The position numbers and the translations under genes are program-made. Under the pieces are notes generated by a model. The model was not told the origin of the DNA and did no database searches. It saw nothing but the letters and a program-made list of their open reading frames with translations. This document shows, in pieces, positions 17,530-25,760 of a stretch of 64,000 nucleotides of DNA. The first letter of the stretch is position 1, and each line of letters opens with the position of its first letter. Location of the stretch: positions 868,001 through 932,000 of the forward strand of contig NC_018518.1 in NCBI RefSeq assembly GCF_000306945.1, given 5' to 3'. The stretch is from Bordetella pertussis 18323. Its GTDB lineage: Bacteria; Pseudomonadota; Gammaproteobacteria; Burkholderiales; Burkholderiaceae_B.

Positions 17530-18051
17530 ATGCACTCAGACTCAGGTTCAGATTCAGGCTCAGACTCAGGCTCAGGCTCACCCATGGTCTCGTCGATACA
17601 TCCATCGGAACCGATACAGCCGATGGAGCATGTGCTCGAGGAGGCCGACGCCCGCCTGCTTACCGAAGTGGGTTTTCTGGCGGCGGCCGTCAGCGATCTG
17701 ACGCGCGCGGACGCCATTTTCAATGCATTGCAACGTGTACGGCCGGGCCGGACGCATCCCTGCATCGGCCTGGCGGTCGCCCGCATGAACGCCGGGCTGC
17801 CCGACGAAGCCGCCGAGATCCTGGCGAATTTCCAGCCGGCACAGCCGGAGGACCGCTCGGAACTGGACGCCTGGTGCGGGTTCGCTCTGTTGCTGGCTGG
17901 CCGCTCGGACGAGGCGCGCCGCATGCTGCAGCGAGCCATCGATGCGGGTGGCGAGGCGGCAAGGCTGGCGCAGGTCGTGTTGGACAGCGGACCCGCCATG
18001 ATGCGGCCCGCGCCGTTGCAGTCCGAGCCATTACCTGGAGCTCCTGGATGA
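17530..18051 (+). CDS. TPR protein of the HrpB1/HrpK type with Ser-Asp/Ser-Gly leader
   Basis: A 173-residue protein. Residues 3-17 are a Ser-Asp/Ser-Gly repeat in which every Ser is TCA, a rare codon in this GC-rich DNA. Residues about 35-160 are TPR-like helix pairs (ADARLLTEVGFLAAAVSDLT; LAVARMNAGLPDEAAEILAN; FALLLAGRSDEARRMLQRAI), which resemble the HrpB1/HrpK family of plant-pathogen T3SS. An in-frame ATG at 17584, just after the repeat, could be the start instead. The stop overlaps the bscI ATG by 4 bases. Its role is probably chaperone or assembly factor. Confidence 0.75.
   Translation: MHSDSGSDSGSDSGSGSPMVSSIHPSEPIQPMEHVLEEADARLLTEVGFLAAAVSDLTRADAIFNALQRVRPGRTHPCIGLAVARMNAGLPDEAAEILANFQPAQPEDRSELDAWCGFALLLAGRSDEARRMLQRAIDAGGEAARLAQVVLDSGPAMMRPAPLQSEPLPGAPG
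17536..17580 (+). repeat. Hexanucleotide TCA-RRY-type coding repeat
   Basis: Seven units of TCA followed by GAC, GGT, GAT or GGC, plus a final TCA, encode alternating Ser and Asp/Gly. Changes in unit number would keep the frame, so length variants are possible without loss of the protein. Confidence 0.8.
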
Positions 18052-18455
18052 ATTTGGATCTGACGGCGATCAACGCCGTGCAGGAACGGCTGCTCGCTGG
18101 ATCATTCGACATGCCGCGATCTCCCGCGATGGCGGATCAGGCGCGCTTTGAATTGGCGCTGGGCGAGATGCCCGGCGCATCGGCCCCGAACGGGGCGATC
18201 GCCCTGGCGCCGGTCGCGCTCGACGAGCCGCTGGGCCGTCGCATTCTTGGACAGTTGCGCGGCGGCCTGGCCGATGTGGCAGGAAAATGGCGGGCGGTGC
18301 AGACGGGCTTGGCCGAGGTGAGCCAGGCGCCTACCGTGGTGGGTATGCTCGATCTGCAGGCCAGGTTGCTACAGGCATCCGTGGAGTACGAGTTGGTGGG
18401 CAAGGCAATAGGGCGCGCCACCCAAAACGTCGATACGCTGGCGAGAATGTCATGA
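18048..18455 (+). CDS. bscI: T3SS inner rod protein BscI (SctI)
   Basis: Inner rod/needle adaptor inside the basal body, 135 residues. The conserved C-terminal part (TVVGMLDLQARLLQASVEYE ... GKAIGRATQNVDTLARMS) matches the YscI/PscI pattern, in which the terminal helices resemble the needle subunit. GGAGCTCCTGG precedes the ATG. Both ends overlap their neighbours by 4 bases. Confidence 0.9.
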   Translation: MNLDLTAINAVQERLLAGSFDMPRSPAMADQARFELALGEMPGASAPNGAIALAPVALDEPLGRRILGQLRGGLADVAGKWRAVQTGLAEVSQAPTVVGMLDLQARLLQASVEYELVGKAIGRATQNVDTLARMS

Positions 18456-19276
18456 ACGCCATCGGGGCGATCCAACGGTATCGGCGCGGCGCGGGATGGG
18501 CGGCCCTGGTGCTCGCCCTGGCGCTGCTGGCCGGCTGCGGTGCCCGCGTCGAGCTGTTGGGCGCGGCGCCCGAGAACGAAGCCAACGAAGTATTGGCGGC
18601 GCTGCTCGAGGCAGGCATCGCTGCGCAGAAGCAGTCCGGCAAGGCCGGCTACGCGGTTTCGGTGCCGGCCGAGGCGGTGGCCCGGTCGCTGGAGATCCTG
18701 CGCGCAAGCGGCCTGCCCCGCGAGCAGTTCGACGGAATGGGACGCATATTCCGCAAGGAAGGCCTGGTTTCATCGCCGCTCGAAGAGCGCGCCCGCTACA
18801 TTTATGCGCTGTCTCAGGAATTGGCCGACACCCTGTCGCAGATCGACGGCGTGCTCAGCGCCCGTGTGCACGTGGTGCTTCCCGAGCGCGGCGCGGTCGG
18901 CGAGCCGGCCACCCCTTCGACGGCAGGGGTGTTTCTCAAGTACCGCGACGGACAGAGCCTCGACGCGCTCGTGCCCGAGATCCGCAAGCTGGTCACGCAT
19001 GCCATCCCGGGCCTGGCCGAGGACCGTGTATCGGTTGCCCTGGTGGTGGCCCAGCCCGTTCAGGCCGCACCCGCGCCGGTCGCGTGGCGCCGCGTGCTTG
19101 GCGTACAGGTCGCGGACGGATCGGTCCTGAGATTTTCGCTGTTGCTGCTGTTGTTGCCGGTGCTGTGCCTGATAGTGGCGGGGGCCGCGCTCTACGTCTG
19201 GCGCACGCGCTGGTCCCGCGGCGAAGGGCGCGGCGGCGCTGGCGCCGGCGCCACGGAAGGAGCCGGGCATGACTGA
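18452..19276 (+). CDS. bscJ: T3SS inner-membrane ring lipoprotein BscJ (SctJ)
   Basis: Inner ring lipoprotein, 274 residues. The signal peptide ends in the lipobox LLAGC, so Cys near residue 29 would be lipidated. Two ring-building domains follow (VELLGAAPENEANEVLAALL; ISQIDGVLSARVHVVLPE-type strand), then a C-terminal membrane helix at about 228-250 (LLLLLLPVLCLIVAGAALYV) and a short basic, Gly-rich tail. The overall form is that of YscJ/PrgK/FliF. Confidence 0.96.
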   Translation: MNAIGAIQRYRRGAGWAALVLALALLAGCGARVELLGAAPENEANEVLAALLEAGIAAQKQSGKAGYAVSVPAEAVARSLEILRASGLPREQFDGMGRIFRKEGLVSSPLEERARYIYALSQELADTLSQIDGVLSARVHVVLPERGAVGEPATPSTAGVFLKYRDGQSLDALVPEIRKLVTHAIPGLAEDRVSVALVVAQPVQAAPAPVAWRRVLGVQVADGSVLRFSLLLLLLPVLCLIVAGAALYVWRTRWSRGEGRGGAGAGATEGAGHD

Positions 19277-19931
19277 GGCGAGCGTGCTGCTTTCCGAGCG
19301 GCTCATGATATTCAATCTCCTGCCCAGCCTGACCCTGCATGCCAGTCGCCACGACGAGATGTTTCCAGCCGATTGGGTGCGCGCGTTGTGCAATGCCGAC
19401 GCGGCGTTGGCCAACGCGTGGCATCGCCATTGGTCGCGCTGGATCTTGTGCGAATTGGGCCTGCTGAACCAGCCGGTCCTGAGCCTCGATCCGCCGCAGT
19501 TGAAGGTCGCGCTATTGTCCACGGACGCCTTGCGGACCTGCGCCGCCCATGCGGGAGCGCTGCTGTGCGCGCCGCGCCTGCGACGCGCGATAGACGGCGC
19601 CGAGGTCCGTACCTTGCATGCCGCGCTCGGGCGCGATGTGATGAATTTCGCCGTGTCTTCCGCGGCGCGGGCCCTGCATGACGGGCTCGCCGCCAGTTCG
19701 GACTGGACCCTGGCCGCCACGGTCCAGGCGGCGCAGAAACTGGGCTGGGCCCTGCTGCGCGACGCCGTGCAGGGCGCCGCCGACGAGATAGCGCTGCGTT
19801 GCGCGCTGAAGTTGCCGCGCGACCTTGATCCCGCGCCCGTCCTGCCGCCCGAGGCGGCGCTTGCGCTGGTGCTGTCCATGCTCGAAATCCTGGATGCAGA
19901 ATGGCTTTCCTCGTTCCCCGCCCAAGCCTGA
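19269..19931 (+). CDS. bscK: T3SS sorting platform protein BscK (SctK)
   Basis: Cytoplasmic sorting-platform accessory protein, 220 residues, of the YscK/PscK type. It is expected to link the SctD ring to the SctQ pods. It is rich in Leu, Ala and Trp and helical (WVRALCNADAALANAWHRHW). Identity rests on its place between bscJ and bscL and its size. It overlaps bscJ by 8 bases and bscL by 31 bases. Confidence 0.85.
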   Translation: MTEASVLLSERLMIFNLLPSLTLHASRHDEMFPADWVRALCNADAALANAWHRHWSRWILCELGLLNQPVLSLDPPQLKVALLSTDALRTCAAHAGALLCAPRLRRAIDGAEVRTLHAALGRDVMNFAVSSAARALHDGLAASSDWTLAATVQAAQKLGWALLRDAVQGAADEIALRCALKLPRDLDPAPVLPPEAALALVLSMLEILDAEWLSSFPAQA

Positions 19932-20539
19932 TCCAGGCGGTACGGCCCGGCCGTGCGGATCCCGCGACCGACGTCTTGCGCGCTGAAGACTACGCCGAGC
20001 TGCTCAGCGCCGCGCAGATCGTTGCCCAGGCACACCGGCGGGCCGGCGAAATCGTGGCCGAGGCGCGAGAGGAGTTCGAGCGCGAGCGCAGGCGAGGCTA
20101 TGAGGAGGGGCGCCGCGAAGCGCTTACGGATCAGGCGGAGAAGATGATAGAAACCGTAAGCCGCACGATCGACTACTTCGCGGGTATCGAGAACGAGATG
20201 ATCGAACTGGTCATGAGTGCGGTCCGCAAGATCGTCGACGGTTACGACGACCGCGAGCGCACCGTGATCGCCGTGCGCAACGCATTGGCGGTCGTGCGCA
20301 ATCAGCGCCAGATGACCTTGCGCCTGCACCCAGACGAGGTGGATGTGCTCCGGGAAGGCATGAACCAGCTTCTGGCGGCCTATCCGGGCGTGGGCTACCT
20401 GGACCTGCTGCCCGACGCCAGGCTGGCGCCGGGAGCCTGCATACTGGAGAGCGAGATAGGCATGGTCGAGGCCAGCCTCGAGGACCAGCTGTGCGCCTTG
20501 CGGGCGGCCTTCGAACGTACATTCGGCCGGCGCGGATAG
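19901..20539 (+). CDS. bscL: T3SS ATPase stator BscL (SctL)
   Basis: Stator of the FliH/YscL family, 212 residues, that ties the BscN ATPase to the sorting platform and controls its activity. Residues 45-85 form a charged coiled coil ([20 protein letters not shown]). The C-terminal half is the conserved alpha/beta domain ([20 protein letters not shown] ... [17 protein letters not shown]) related to F-ATPase delta/b subunits. The 31-base overlap with bscK implies coupled translation. Confidence 0.93.
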   Translation: MAFLVPRPSLIQAVRPGRADPATDVLRAEDYAELLSAAQIVAQAHRRAGEIVAEAREEFERERRRGYEEGRREALTDQAEKMIETVSRTIDYFAGIENEMIELVMSAVRKIVDGYDDRERTVIAVRNALAVVRNQRQMTLRLHPDEVDVLREGMNQLLAAYPGVGYLDLLPDARLAPGACILESEIGMVEASLEDQLCALRAAFERTFGRRG

Positions 20540-20543
20540 GGGC

Positions 20544-21878
20544 ATGCGTCAGTACCACTACATCACGGAGATGATGCGGGTGGCCCTGCAGGATCTGTCC
20601 ACGCTGCGGATAAAGGGCCGGGTGGTGCAAGTGGTGGGAACGATCATCAAGGCCGTCGTTCCGATGGTCAAGATCGGCGAAGTGTGCCTGCTGCGCAATC
20701 CCGGCGAGGACTTCGAGATGCACGGCGAAGTGGTGGGCTTTGTCCGCGACGCCGCCTTGCTCACGCCTATCGGCGACATGTACGGGATTTCCTCGGCGAC
20801 CGAGGTGATACCGACCGGACGCACGCATATGGTCCCCGTCGGTCCGGGCTTGCTGGGACGCGTGCTGGACGGGCTGGGACGTCCGCTGGACGCCGCCGAG
20901 TCAGGGCCGCTGCATGCCCACAAGTTCTATCCGGTCTTCGCCGATGCGCCAGACCCGCTGACGCGTCGCATCATCCATGCTCCGCTGGAGCTGGGGGTGC
21001 GCGTACTGGACGGTTTGCTTACATGCGGGGAAGGCCAGCGTCTGGGAATTTTCGCAGCCGCCGGCGGCGGCAAGTCGACCCTGCTGGGCATGCTGGTCAA
21101 GGGCGCCGCGGTCGACGTGACGGTGGTGGCGCTGATCGGCGAGCGTGGGCGGGAAGTTCGCGAGTTCCTTGAGCACGAACTCGGTCCGGAGGGCAGACGC
21201 AAGAGCGTGATCGTCTGCGCGACCAGCGACAAGTCCTCGATGGAGCGTGCCAAGGCGGCGTACGTCGCCACCGCCATCGCCGAATACTTCCGCGATCAAG
21301 GGCAGCGTGTACTTTTTCTGATGGACTCGGTCACCCGCTTTGCGCGAGCCCAGCGTGAAATCGGCTTGGCGGCAGGCGAGCCGCCGACGCGGCGCGGCTA
21401 TCCACCGTCGGTGTTCGCCACCTTGCCCAAACTGATGGAGCGCGCCGGCATGAACCAGACGGGTTCGATCACGGCGCTGTATACGGTGCTGGTCGAGGGG
21501 GACGACATGAACGAACCGGTGGCCGACGAGACGCGTTCGATACTGGACGGCCACATCGTGCTCTCGCGCAAGCTGGGAGCGGCGAATCACTATCCTGCCG
21601 TCGACGTGCTGGCCTCGGCCAGCCGGGTCATGAATGCCGTGGTGTCGCCGCGTCACAAGTACCTGGCCGGACGTATGCGCGAACTGATGGCCAAGTACCA
21701 GGATGTCGAGCTGTTGGTGAAAATCGGCGAGTACAAGCAGGGCGCCGATGCGTCGACCGATGAGGCGATACAGAAGATCGGACAGATCAATGCGTTTCTC
21801 AGACAACTAACCGACGAACGCGAAGCATTCGAGGATACCGTACTGCGCATGGCTGAAATCATCGGACCCGAATCCTAA
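20544..21878 (+). CDS. bscN: T3SS ATPase BscN (SctN)
   Basis: Hexameric ATPase that strips chaperones and unfolds substrates at the base of the injectisome, 444 residues. Walker A is [12 protein letters not shown] at about 170-181, in the Ysc-type variant; Walker B is [13 protein letters not shown] near 255; the Arg-finger region and the conserved [11 protein letters not shown] loop are present. Domain order is N-terminal barrel, catalytic core, C-terminal helical domain, as in FliI and F1-beta. It starts 4 bases after bscL and shares one base with the bscO start. Confidence 0.98.
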   Translation: MRQYHYITEMMRVALQDLSTLRIKGRVVQVVGTIIKAVVPMVKIGEVCLLRNPGEDFEMHGEVVGFVRDAALLTPIGDMYGISSATEVIPTGRTHMVPVGPGLLGRVLDGLGRPLDAAESGPLHAHKFYPVFADAPDPLTRRIIHAPLELGVRVLDGLLTCGEGQRLGIFAAAGGGKSTLLGMLVKGAAVDVTVVALIGERGREVREFLEHELGPEGRRKSVIVCATSDKSSMERAKAAYVATAIAEYFRDQGQRVLFLMDSVTRFARAQREIGLAAGEPPTRRGYPPSVFATLPKLMERAGMNQTGSITALYTVLVEGDDMNEPVADETRSILDGHIVLSRKLGAANHYPAVDVLASASRVMNAVVSPRHKYLAGRMRELMAKYQDVELLVKIGEYKQGADASTDEAIQKIGQINAFLRQLTDEREAFEDTVLRMAEIIGPES

Positions 21879-22387
21879 TGGACCTGGAAAGCCTGCTTGC
21901 CATCAAGCATTTTCGCGCCGACCAAGCCCAGCTTGCGCTGAAACGCCAACAGCAGGCCTGCGCGGTTGCTGCCGCGGCGCAGCGTCAGGCGCAAGGCCGC
22001 CTCGACGATTGTCGCCTGTGGGCCGGACAGCTCGAAAACCGTCTATATGCCGAGCTGTGCCGGCGCATCGTCAAGACACGCGACATCGACGAGGTGCTGC
22101 AACGAGTGGGCCACGCCCGCGACCGCCAGGCCAGCCTGGCGCTGCAGCTCGACGACGCCGTGCGCCGTCACGAACATGAAATCCAGCTGCTCGCGCAGCA
22201 GCGCGAGCAGCACCGGGAGTGCTTCCAGGCGCAGCAACGGATCGCCGAGTTGGTGCGCCTGCAGCAGGTCGAGGCGGCGGCCTTGCGCGAGAGCCAGGAA
22301 GATCGCGAAATTCAGGAAGCCATCGAATTGTCGGCGCGTGGGCGCGACGATGCATCGCGAGCCGGCGACGGCCTGGCGCGGCTATGA
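21878..22387 (+). CDS. bscO: T3SS central stalk protein BscO (SctO)
   Basis: A 169-residue protein predicted to be almost entirely an antiparallel coiled coil (LALKRQQQACAVAAAAQRQA; VRRHEHEIQLLAQQREQHRE), like YscO/FliJ, which act as the gamma-like stalk inside the ATPase ring. The start codon shares a base with the bscN stop and the stop overlaps bscP by 4 bases. Confidence 0.9.
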   Translation: MDLESLLAIKHFRADQAQLALKRQQQACAVAAAAQRQAQGRLDDCRLWAGQLENRLYAELCRRIVKTRDIDEVLQRVGHARDRQASLALQLDDAVRRHEHEIQLLAQQREQHRECFQAQQRIAELVRLQQVEAAALRESQEDREIQEAIELSARGRDDASRAGDGLARL

Positions 22388-22932
22388 ACCAGCCAGACGG
22401 GCTGGGTTCGCCCATGGCCGGCGGCGGGCAGCGCATGGGCGTGGCGCGCACGCCGTATGCGCGTCAGCCGGATCGGGATGCGCAGCGTGCCTTCGAGCGG
22501 GAAATGGAACAGGAGAAAGCGAAGGAAGAACTGCCCGGGCCGCAACGCCTGGCGCCGGGTCCGGCCTGCGTCGGCTGGCTGGCGTCGATGGAACCTGCCG
22601 CCGGCCGTCCACCGGCCAGTCTGGCCCAGGCGCTGGCAAGCGTGGCTGCGGGGCTGGCGGTAGGCGACGTGCTGGAGGGGTATCGCGAAGCCCGTATCGT
22701 TGTGGACGATACGCTGCTACCCGACACCACCTTGTCGGTACGGGAGGACGGCGGCTGGATCGTGGTGGCTTTCGCATGCCGACAACGGGACGCTTGCGAG
22801 CGCCTGCACGCGTGCGCCGACCGGTTGGCCATGGAGCTCGCGCTGGAGCTGGCGCGCGACGTCGAGGTTGCGGTGGCATGCGACGGCGAGCCGCACGAGC
22901 GGGTGGCGCGCGCGCAGCGGCCGTGGCGATGA
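22384..22932 (+). CDS. bscP: T3SS needle-length regulator BscP (SctP), short form
   Basis: Probable ruler and substrate-specificity switch, 182 residues, placed between bscO and bscQ as in other Ysc systems. The N-terminal part is Gly/Pro/Gln-rich and unstructured. The C-terminal half has an alpha/beta character (DTTLSVREDGGWIVVAFACR ... LHACADRLAMELALELARD) like the switch domain. It is much shorter than YscP or PscP. Identity rests mainly on position. Confidence 0.78.
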   Translation: MNQPDGLGSPMAGGGQRMGVARTPYARQPDRDAQRAFEREMEQEKAKEELPGPQRLAPGPACVGWLASMEPAAGRPPASLAQALASVAAGLAVGDVLEGYREARIVVDDTLLPDTTLSVREDGGWIVVAFACRQRDACERLHACADRLAMELALELARDVEVAVACDGEPHERVARAQRPWR

Positions 22933-24008
22933 ATCGAGTGGCCGGCGGGGCGGCGGCGCAGGCCGCTGGCATGGTGGATCTCGCGGTTCCGCGGTTGAGC
23001 GCCGGCGAGGCCCATGCCCTGTCGAGGATTGCATGCCATGGCGCGCGATTCGACGTTCGGCTTGGCGAGCCGGCCGTGCGCTGGCACTGCGCCCTGACGC
23101 CTTGCGTGCACGGCGACCTTGCCGATGGCGAGATGGAAAGCCTGCAACTGCAATGGGCCGGGACGTACATCGGCCTGACGGTTCCGCGCGCGGCCGCGGC
23201 GGGATGGCTGGCGGCGCGCCTGCCCCGGTTTTCCGGCGTGGAGTTGCCGGAACCCATTGCGGCGGCGGCCCTGGAGGCAATGCTGGAGGAGGTCTGTCGA
23301 GGCGTGGCCGGACTCGACCAGCAAGGCCCGGTCCGCGTGGCGCGGCAAGGCGGGACGCCACCGGTCCAGCCGCATCGCTGGACCCTGACGGTACGGGCGC
23401 CTGACGGTGGCGTCTGGCGCGCGGTACTGGCGTGCGACGCATGGGCCTTGCAAGCGGTCGCGGCGGCGCTGGATTCCGTTGCGCCTGCCGATGGTCGGGT
23501 CAATCCGGAGCGCGTGCCGGTCAGGTTGCGTGCCGATGTCGGCGCGGCGTCCGTGACCGCAGGCCAGCTGCGGACGCTGCGAGCGGGCGACGTCGTGTTG
23601 CTCGCGCAGTACCGGGTGAGCGATGCCGCAGAACTATGGTTGTCGGCCGGACCCAGCGCGATCCGGGTACGGGCCGAGCATGCGTCTTTTCGTGTAACTC
23701 AAGGTTGGACTCCCATCATGACGGAACCCGCGACACCTGACCCTGGCGAAACCCCGGCACAGGCCGACGCGACGCTCGATACCGATCAGATACCCGTGCG
23801 CCTGACGTTCGACCTGGGCGAGCGCGAGTTCACGCTTGCGCAGCTGCGCAGCCTGCATCCGGGCTGCACGTTCGACCTCGAGCGGCCCATCGCCGACGGG
23901 CCGGTCATGGTGCGGGCCAATGGCCTGTTGCTGGGCAGCGGCCGGCTGGTCGACATCGACGGCCGCATCGGCGTGGTATTGCAGTCGGTCAGGCCTGGAC
24001 TCGCATGA
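22929..24008 (+). CDS. bscQ: T3SS sorting platform protein BscQ (SctQ)
   Basis: Core of the cytoplasmic sorting platform, 359 residues. The N-terminal domain is divergent. Two SpoA (FliN-like) domains end the protein: the first near 185-240 (VPVRLRADVGAASVTAGQLR), the second near 280-355 (IPVRLTFDLGEREFTLAQLR). A Pro/Asp/Thr-rich linker with a methionine separates them. ATG overlaps bscP by 4 bases. Confidence 0.93.
   Translation: MNRVAGGAAAQAAGMVDLAVPRLSAGEAHALSRIACHGARFDVRLGEPAVRWHCALTPCVHGDLADGEMESLQLQWAGTYIGLTVPRAAAAGWLAARLPRFSGVELPEPIAAAALEAMLEEVCRGVAGLDQQGPVRVARQGGTPPVQPHRWTLTVRAPDGGVWRAVLACDAWALQAVAAALDSVAPADGRVNPERVPVRLRADVGAASVTAGQLRTLRAGDVVLLAQYRVSDAAELWLSAGPSAIRVRAEHASFRVTQGWTPIMTEPATPDPGETPAQADATLDTDQIPVRLTFDLGEREFTLAQLRSLHPGCTFDLERPIADGPVMVRANGLLLGSGRLVDIDGRIGVVLQSVRPGLA
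23718..24008 (+). CDS. Possible internal translation product BscQ-C
   Basis: An in-frame ATG at 23718 lies just before the second SpoA domain and would give a 96-residue protein. AAGG lies 13 bases upstream, further than usual. YscQ of Yersinia and SpaO of Salmonella make such short C-terminal forms, which join the full protein in the sorting platform. Position fits; expression is inferred. Confidence 0.4.
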   Translation: MTEPATPDPGETPAQADATLDTDQIPVRLTFDLGEREFTLAQLRSLHPGCTFDLERPIADGPVMVRANGLLLGSGRLVDIDGRIGVVLQSVRPGLA

Positions 24009-24676
24009 GCGATACCGACCCCTTCAGCCTGGCCCTGTTTCTGGCGCTGCTGGCGCTGGTACCGCTCATCGTCGTCATGACCACGTCGTTCCTGAAGATC
24101 GCCGTCGTGCTTGCCTTGGTGCGCAACGCCCTGGGAGTGCAACAGGTACCGCCCAACATGGCCCTGTACGGGCTGGCGCTTATTCTTTCCGCGTATGTGA
24201 TGGCGCCGGTCGTTCACAGGATAGGCACCGAGGTCCAGGCCTTGACCGCGCAAGCCGGGGAGTCCGGCACCGCCGCGCCGATGGCGCTGGACGCCGTGCT
24301 TGGCGTGGCCGAGCGAGGCGTGGGGCCGCTGCGGGCCTTCATGTTGCGCAACAGCCAGCCGGCCCAGCGTGATTTCTTCCTGCGCACAGCGCGTCATCTC
24401 TGGGGCGAGGAGGCATCGCGGGACCTGTCGGAAGACAACCTGCTGGTATTGACGCCCGCATTTCTGGTTTCGGAGCTGACCGCCGCATTCCAGCTTGGCT
24501 TTCTGCTGTACCTGCCGTTCATCATCATCGACCTCATCGTATCGAACATTCTTCTTGCCATGGGAATGATGATGGTTTCTCCCGTGACGATCTCCATGCC
24601 GTTGAAGCTGTTCCTGTTCGTCATGGTGGACGGCTGGACGCGCCTGATCCAGGGCCTGGTGCTTTCCTATCGGTGA
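24005..24676 (+). CDS. bscR: T3SS export apparatus protein BscR (SctR)
   Basis: Core membrane protein of the export gate, FliP/YscR family, 223 residues. Four hydrophobic segments are visible, with conserved motifs VMTTSFLKIAVVLALVRNAL near the N terminus and MGMMMVSPVTISMPLKLFLF near the C terminus. The long loop between them is periplasmic. Five copies are expected per complex. ATG overlaps the bscQ stop by 4 bases. Confidence 0.97.
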   Translation: MSDTDPFSLALFLALLALVPLIVVMTTSFLKIAVVLALVRNALGVQQVPPNMALYGLALILSAYVMAPVVHRIGTEVQALTAQAGESGTAAPMALDAVLGVAERGVGPLRAFMLRNSQPAQRDFFLRTARHLWGEEASRDLSEDNLLVLTPAFLVSELTAAFQLGFLLYLPFIIIDLIVSNILLAMGMMMVSPVTISMPLKLFLFVMVDGWTRLIQGLVLSYR

Positions 24677-24681
24677 CCAGC

Positions 24682-24948
24682 ATGCAAACCCAAGACCTGG
24701 TTTCGTTCATGACACAGGCGTTGTACCTGGTGCTCTGGCTGTCGCTGCCGCCCATCGCCGTGGTGGCGATCGTGGGAACGCTGTTTTCCCTGTTGCAGGC
24801 CTTGACGCAGGTGCAGGAGCAGACCCTGTCCTTCGCCGTGAAGCTGATAGCCGTGTTCGCCACGCTGATGCTGGCGGCCCGGTGGATAAGCGCGGAAATC
24901 TATAACTTCACGATTGCGGTGTTCGATGCCTTTCATCGGATCCACTGA
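24682..24948 (+). CDS. bscS: T3SS export apparatus protein BscS (SctS)
   Basis: FliQ/YscS-family helical hairpin protein, 88 residues, two membrane helices (LYLVLWLSLPPIAVVAIVG; LIAVFATLMLAARWISA). I chose ATG at 24682, which gives the family's usual length and N terminus; an in-frame GTG at 24673 overlapping the bscR stop would add three residues and is also possible. Confidence 0.95.
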   Translation: MQTQDLVSFMTQALYLVLWLSLPPIAVVAIVGTLFSLLQALTQVQEQTLSFAVKLIAVFATLMLAARWISAEIYNFTIAVFDAFHRIH

Positions 24949-24959
24949 GCGGCCAATCG

Positions 24960-25760
24960 ATGCACACGGAGTTCAATTTCGTCGAGGCGAAGGTTTTCCT
25001 GGGAACGCTGGCCATGACGCAACCGCGGATACTCACGGCCATGCTCTTTCTGCCGATGTTCAACCGTCAGTTTCTGCCTGGTCCGCTGCGTTACGCCGTC
25101 GGCGCCTGTCTCGGGCTGATCGTGGTTCCCCAGCTGGCGCCGCAGTATGCCGCGCTGGATATCGACTGGCCCCGGCTGCTGGCGCTGCTGGCCAAGGAGG
25201 CGATGGTGGGCATGTTCCTGGGTTGGCTGGCTGCCTTGCCATTCTGGATCTTCGAGGCCATCGGCTTCGTCATAGACAACCAACGGGGCGCCAGCCTGGG
25301 CGCTATCCTCAACCCCGCCACGGGCAACGATTCGTCGCCCATGGGCATTCTCTTCAATCTGGGATTCATGGTGTTCTTCCTGACGGCGGGCGGATTCGGG
25401 TTGTTCGCCACGATGCTGTATGACAGCTTCGGGTTGTGGAACATCTGGGCGTGGTGGCCGTCCATGCCCGCACAGGGCGCCGTGCGGATGCTGGACCAGT
25501 TCAGTGGCTTTGCCGCGCGTGTCCTGCTGCTGGCCTCGCCGGCCATCGTGGCCATGTTCCTGGCCGAGCTGGGCCTGGCCCTGATCAGCCGCTTCGCGCC
25601 TCAACTGCAGGTGTTCTTCCTGGCTCTGCCGGTAAAGAGCGCGCTGGTGCTGTTCGTGCTGGTGCTGTACATGGCAACGTTGTTCCAGTATGCAGGCGAA
25701 ATCCTGGGTTCTGTGGGCCGGATCGTGCCGTTCCTGCATTCAGCGTGGCCCGGCCCATGA
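24960..25760 (+). CDS. bscT: T3SS export apparatus protein BscT (SctT)
   Basis: FliR/YscT-family membrane protein, 266 residues, several hydrophobic helices and the conserved segment DNQRGASLGAILNPATGNDS around residue 103. One copy caps the SctR-SctS pore in known structures. It lies 11 bases after bscS and overlaps bscU by 4 bases. Confidence 0.96.
   Translation: MHTEFNFVEAKVFLGTLAMTQPRILTAMLFLPMFNRQFLPGPLRYAVGACLGLIVVPQLAPQYAALDIDWPRLLALLAKEAMVGMFLGWLAALPFWIFEAIGFVIDNQRGASLGAILNPATGNDSSPMGILFNLGFMVFFLTAGGFGLFATMLYDSFGLWNIWAWWPSMPAQGAVRMLDQFSGFAARVLLLASPAIVAMFLAELGLALISRFAPQLQVFFLALPVKSALVLFVLVLYMATLFQYAGEILGSVGRIVPFLHSAWPGP

Noticed and set aside
17536..17580. Phase-variable repeat that would switch the TPR gene off
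   Set aside because: The unit is six bases, so changes keep the frame; it can vary length but not act as an on/off switch.
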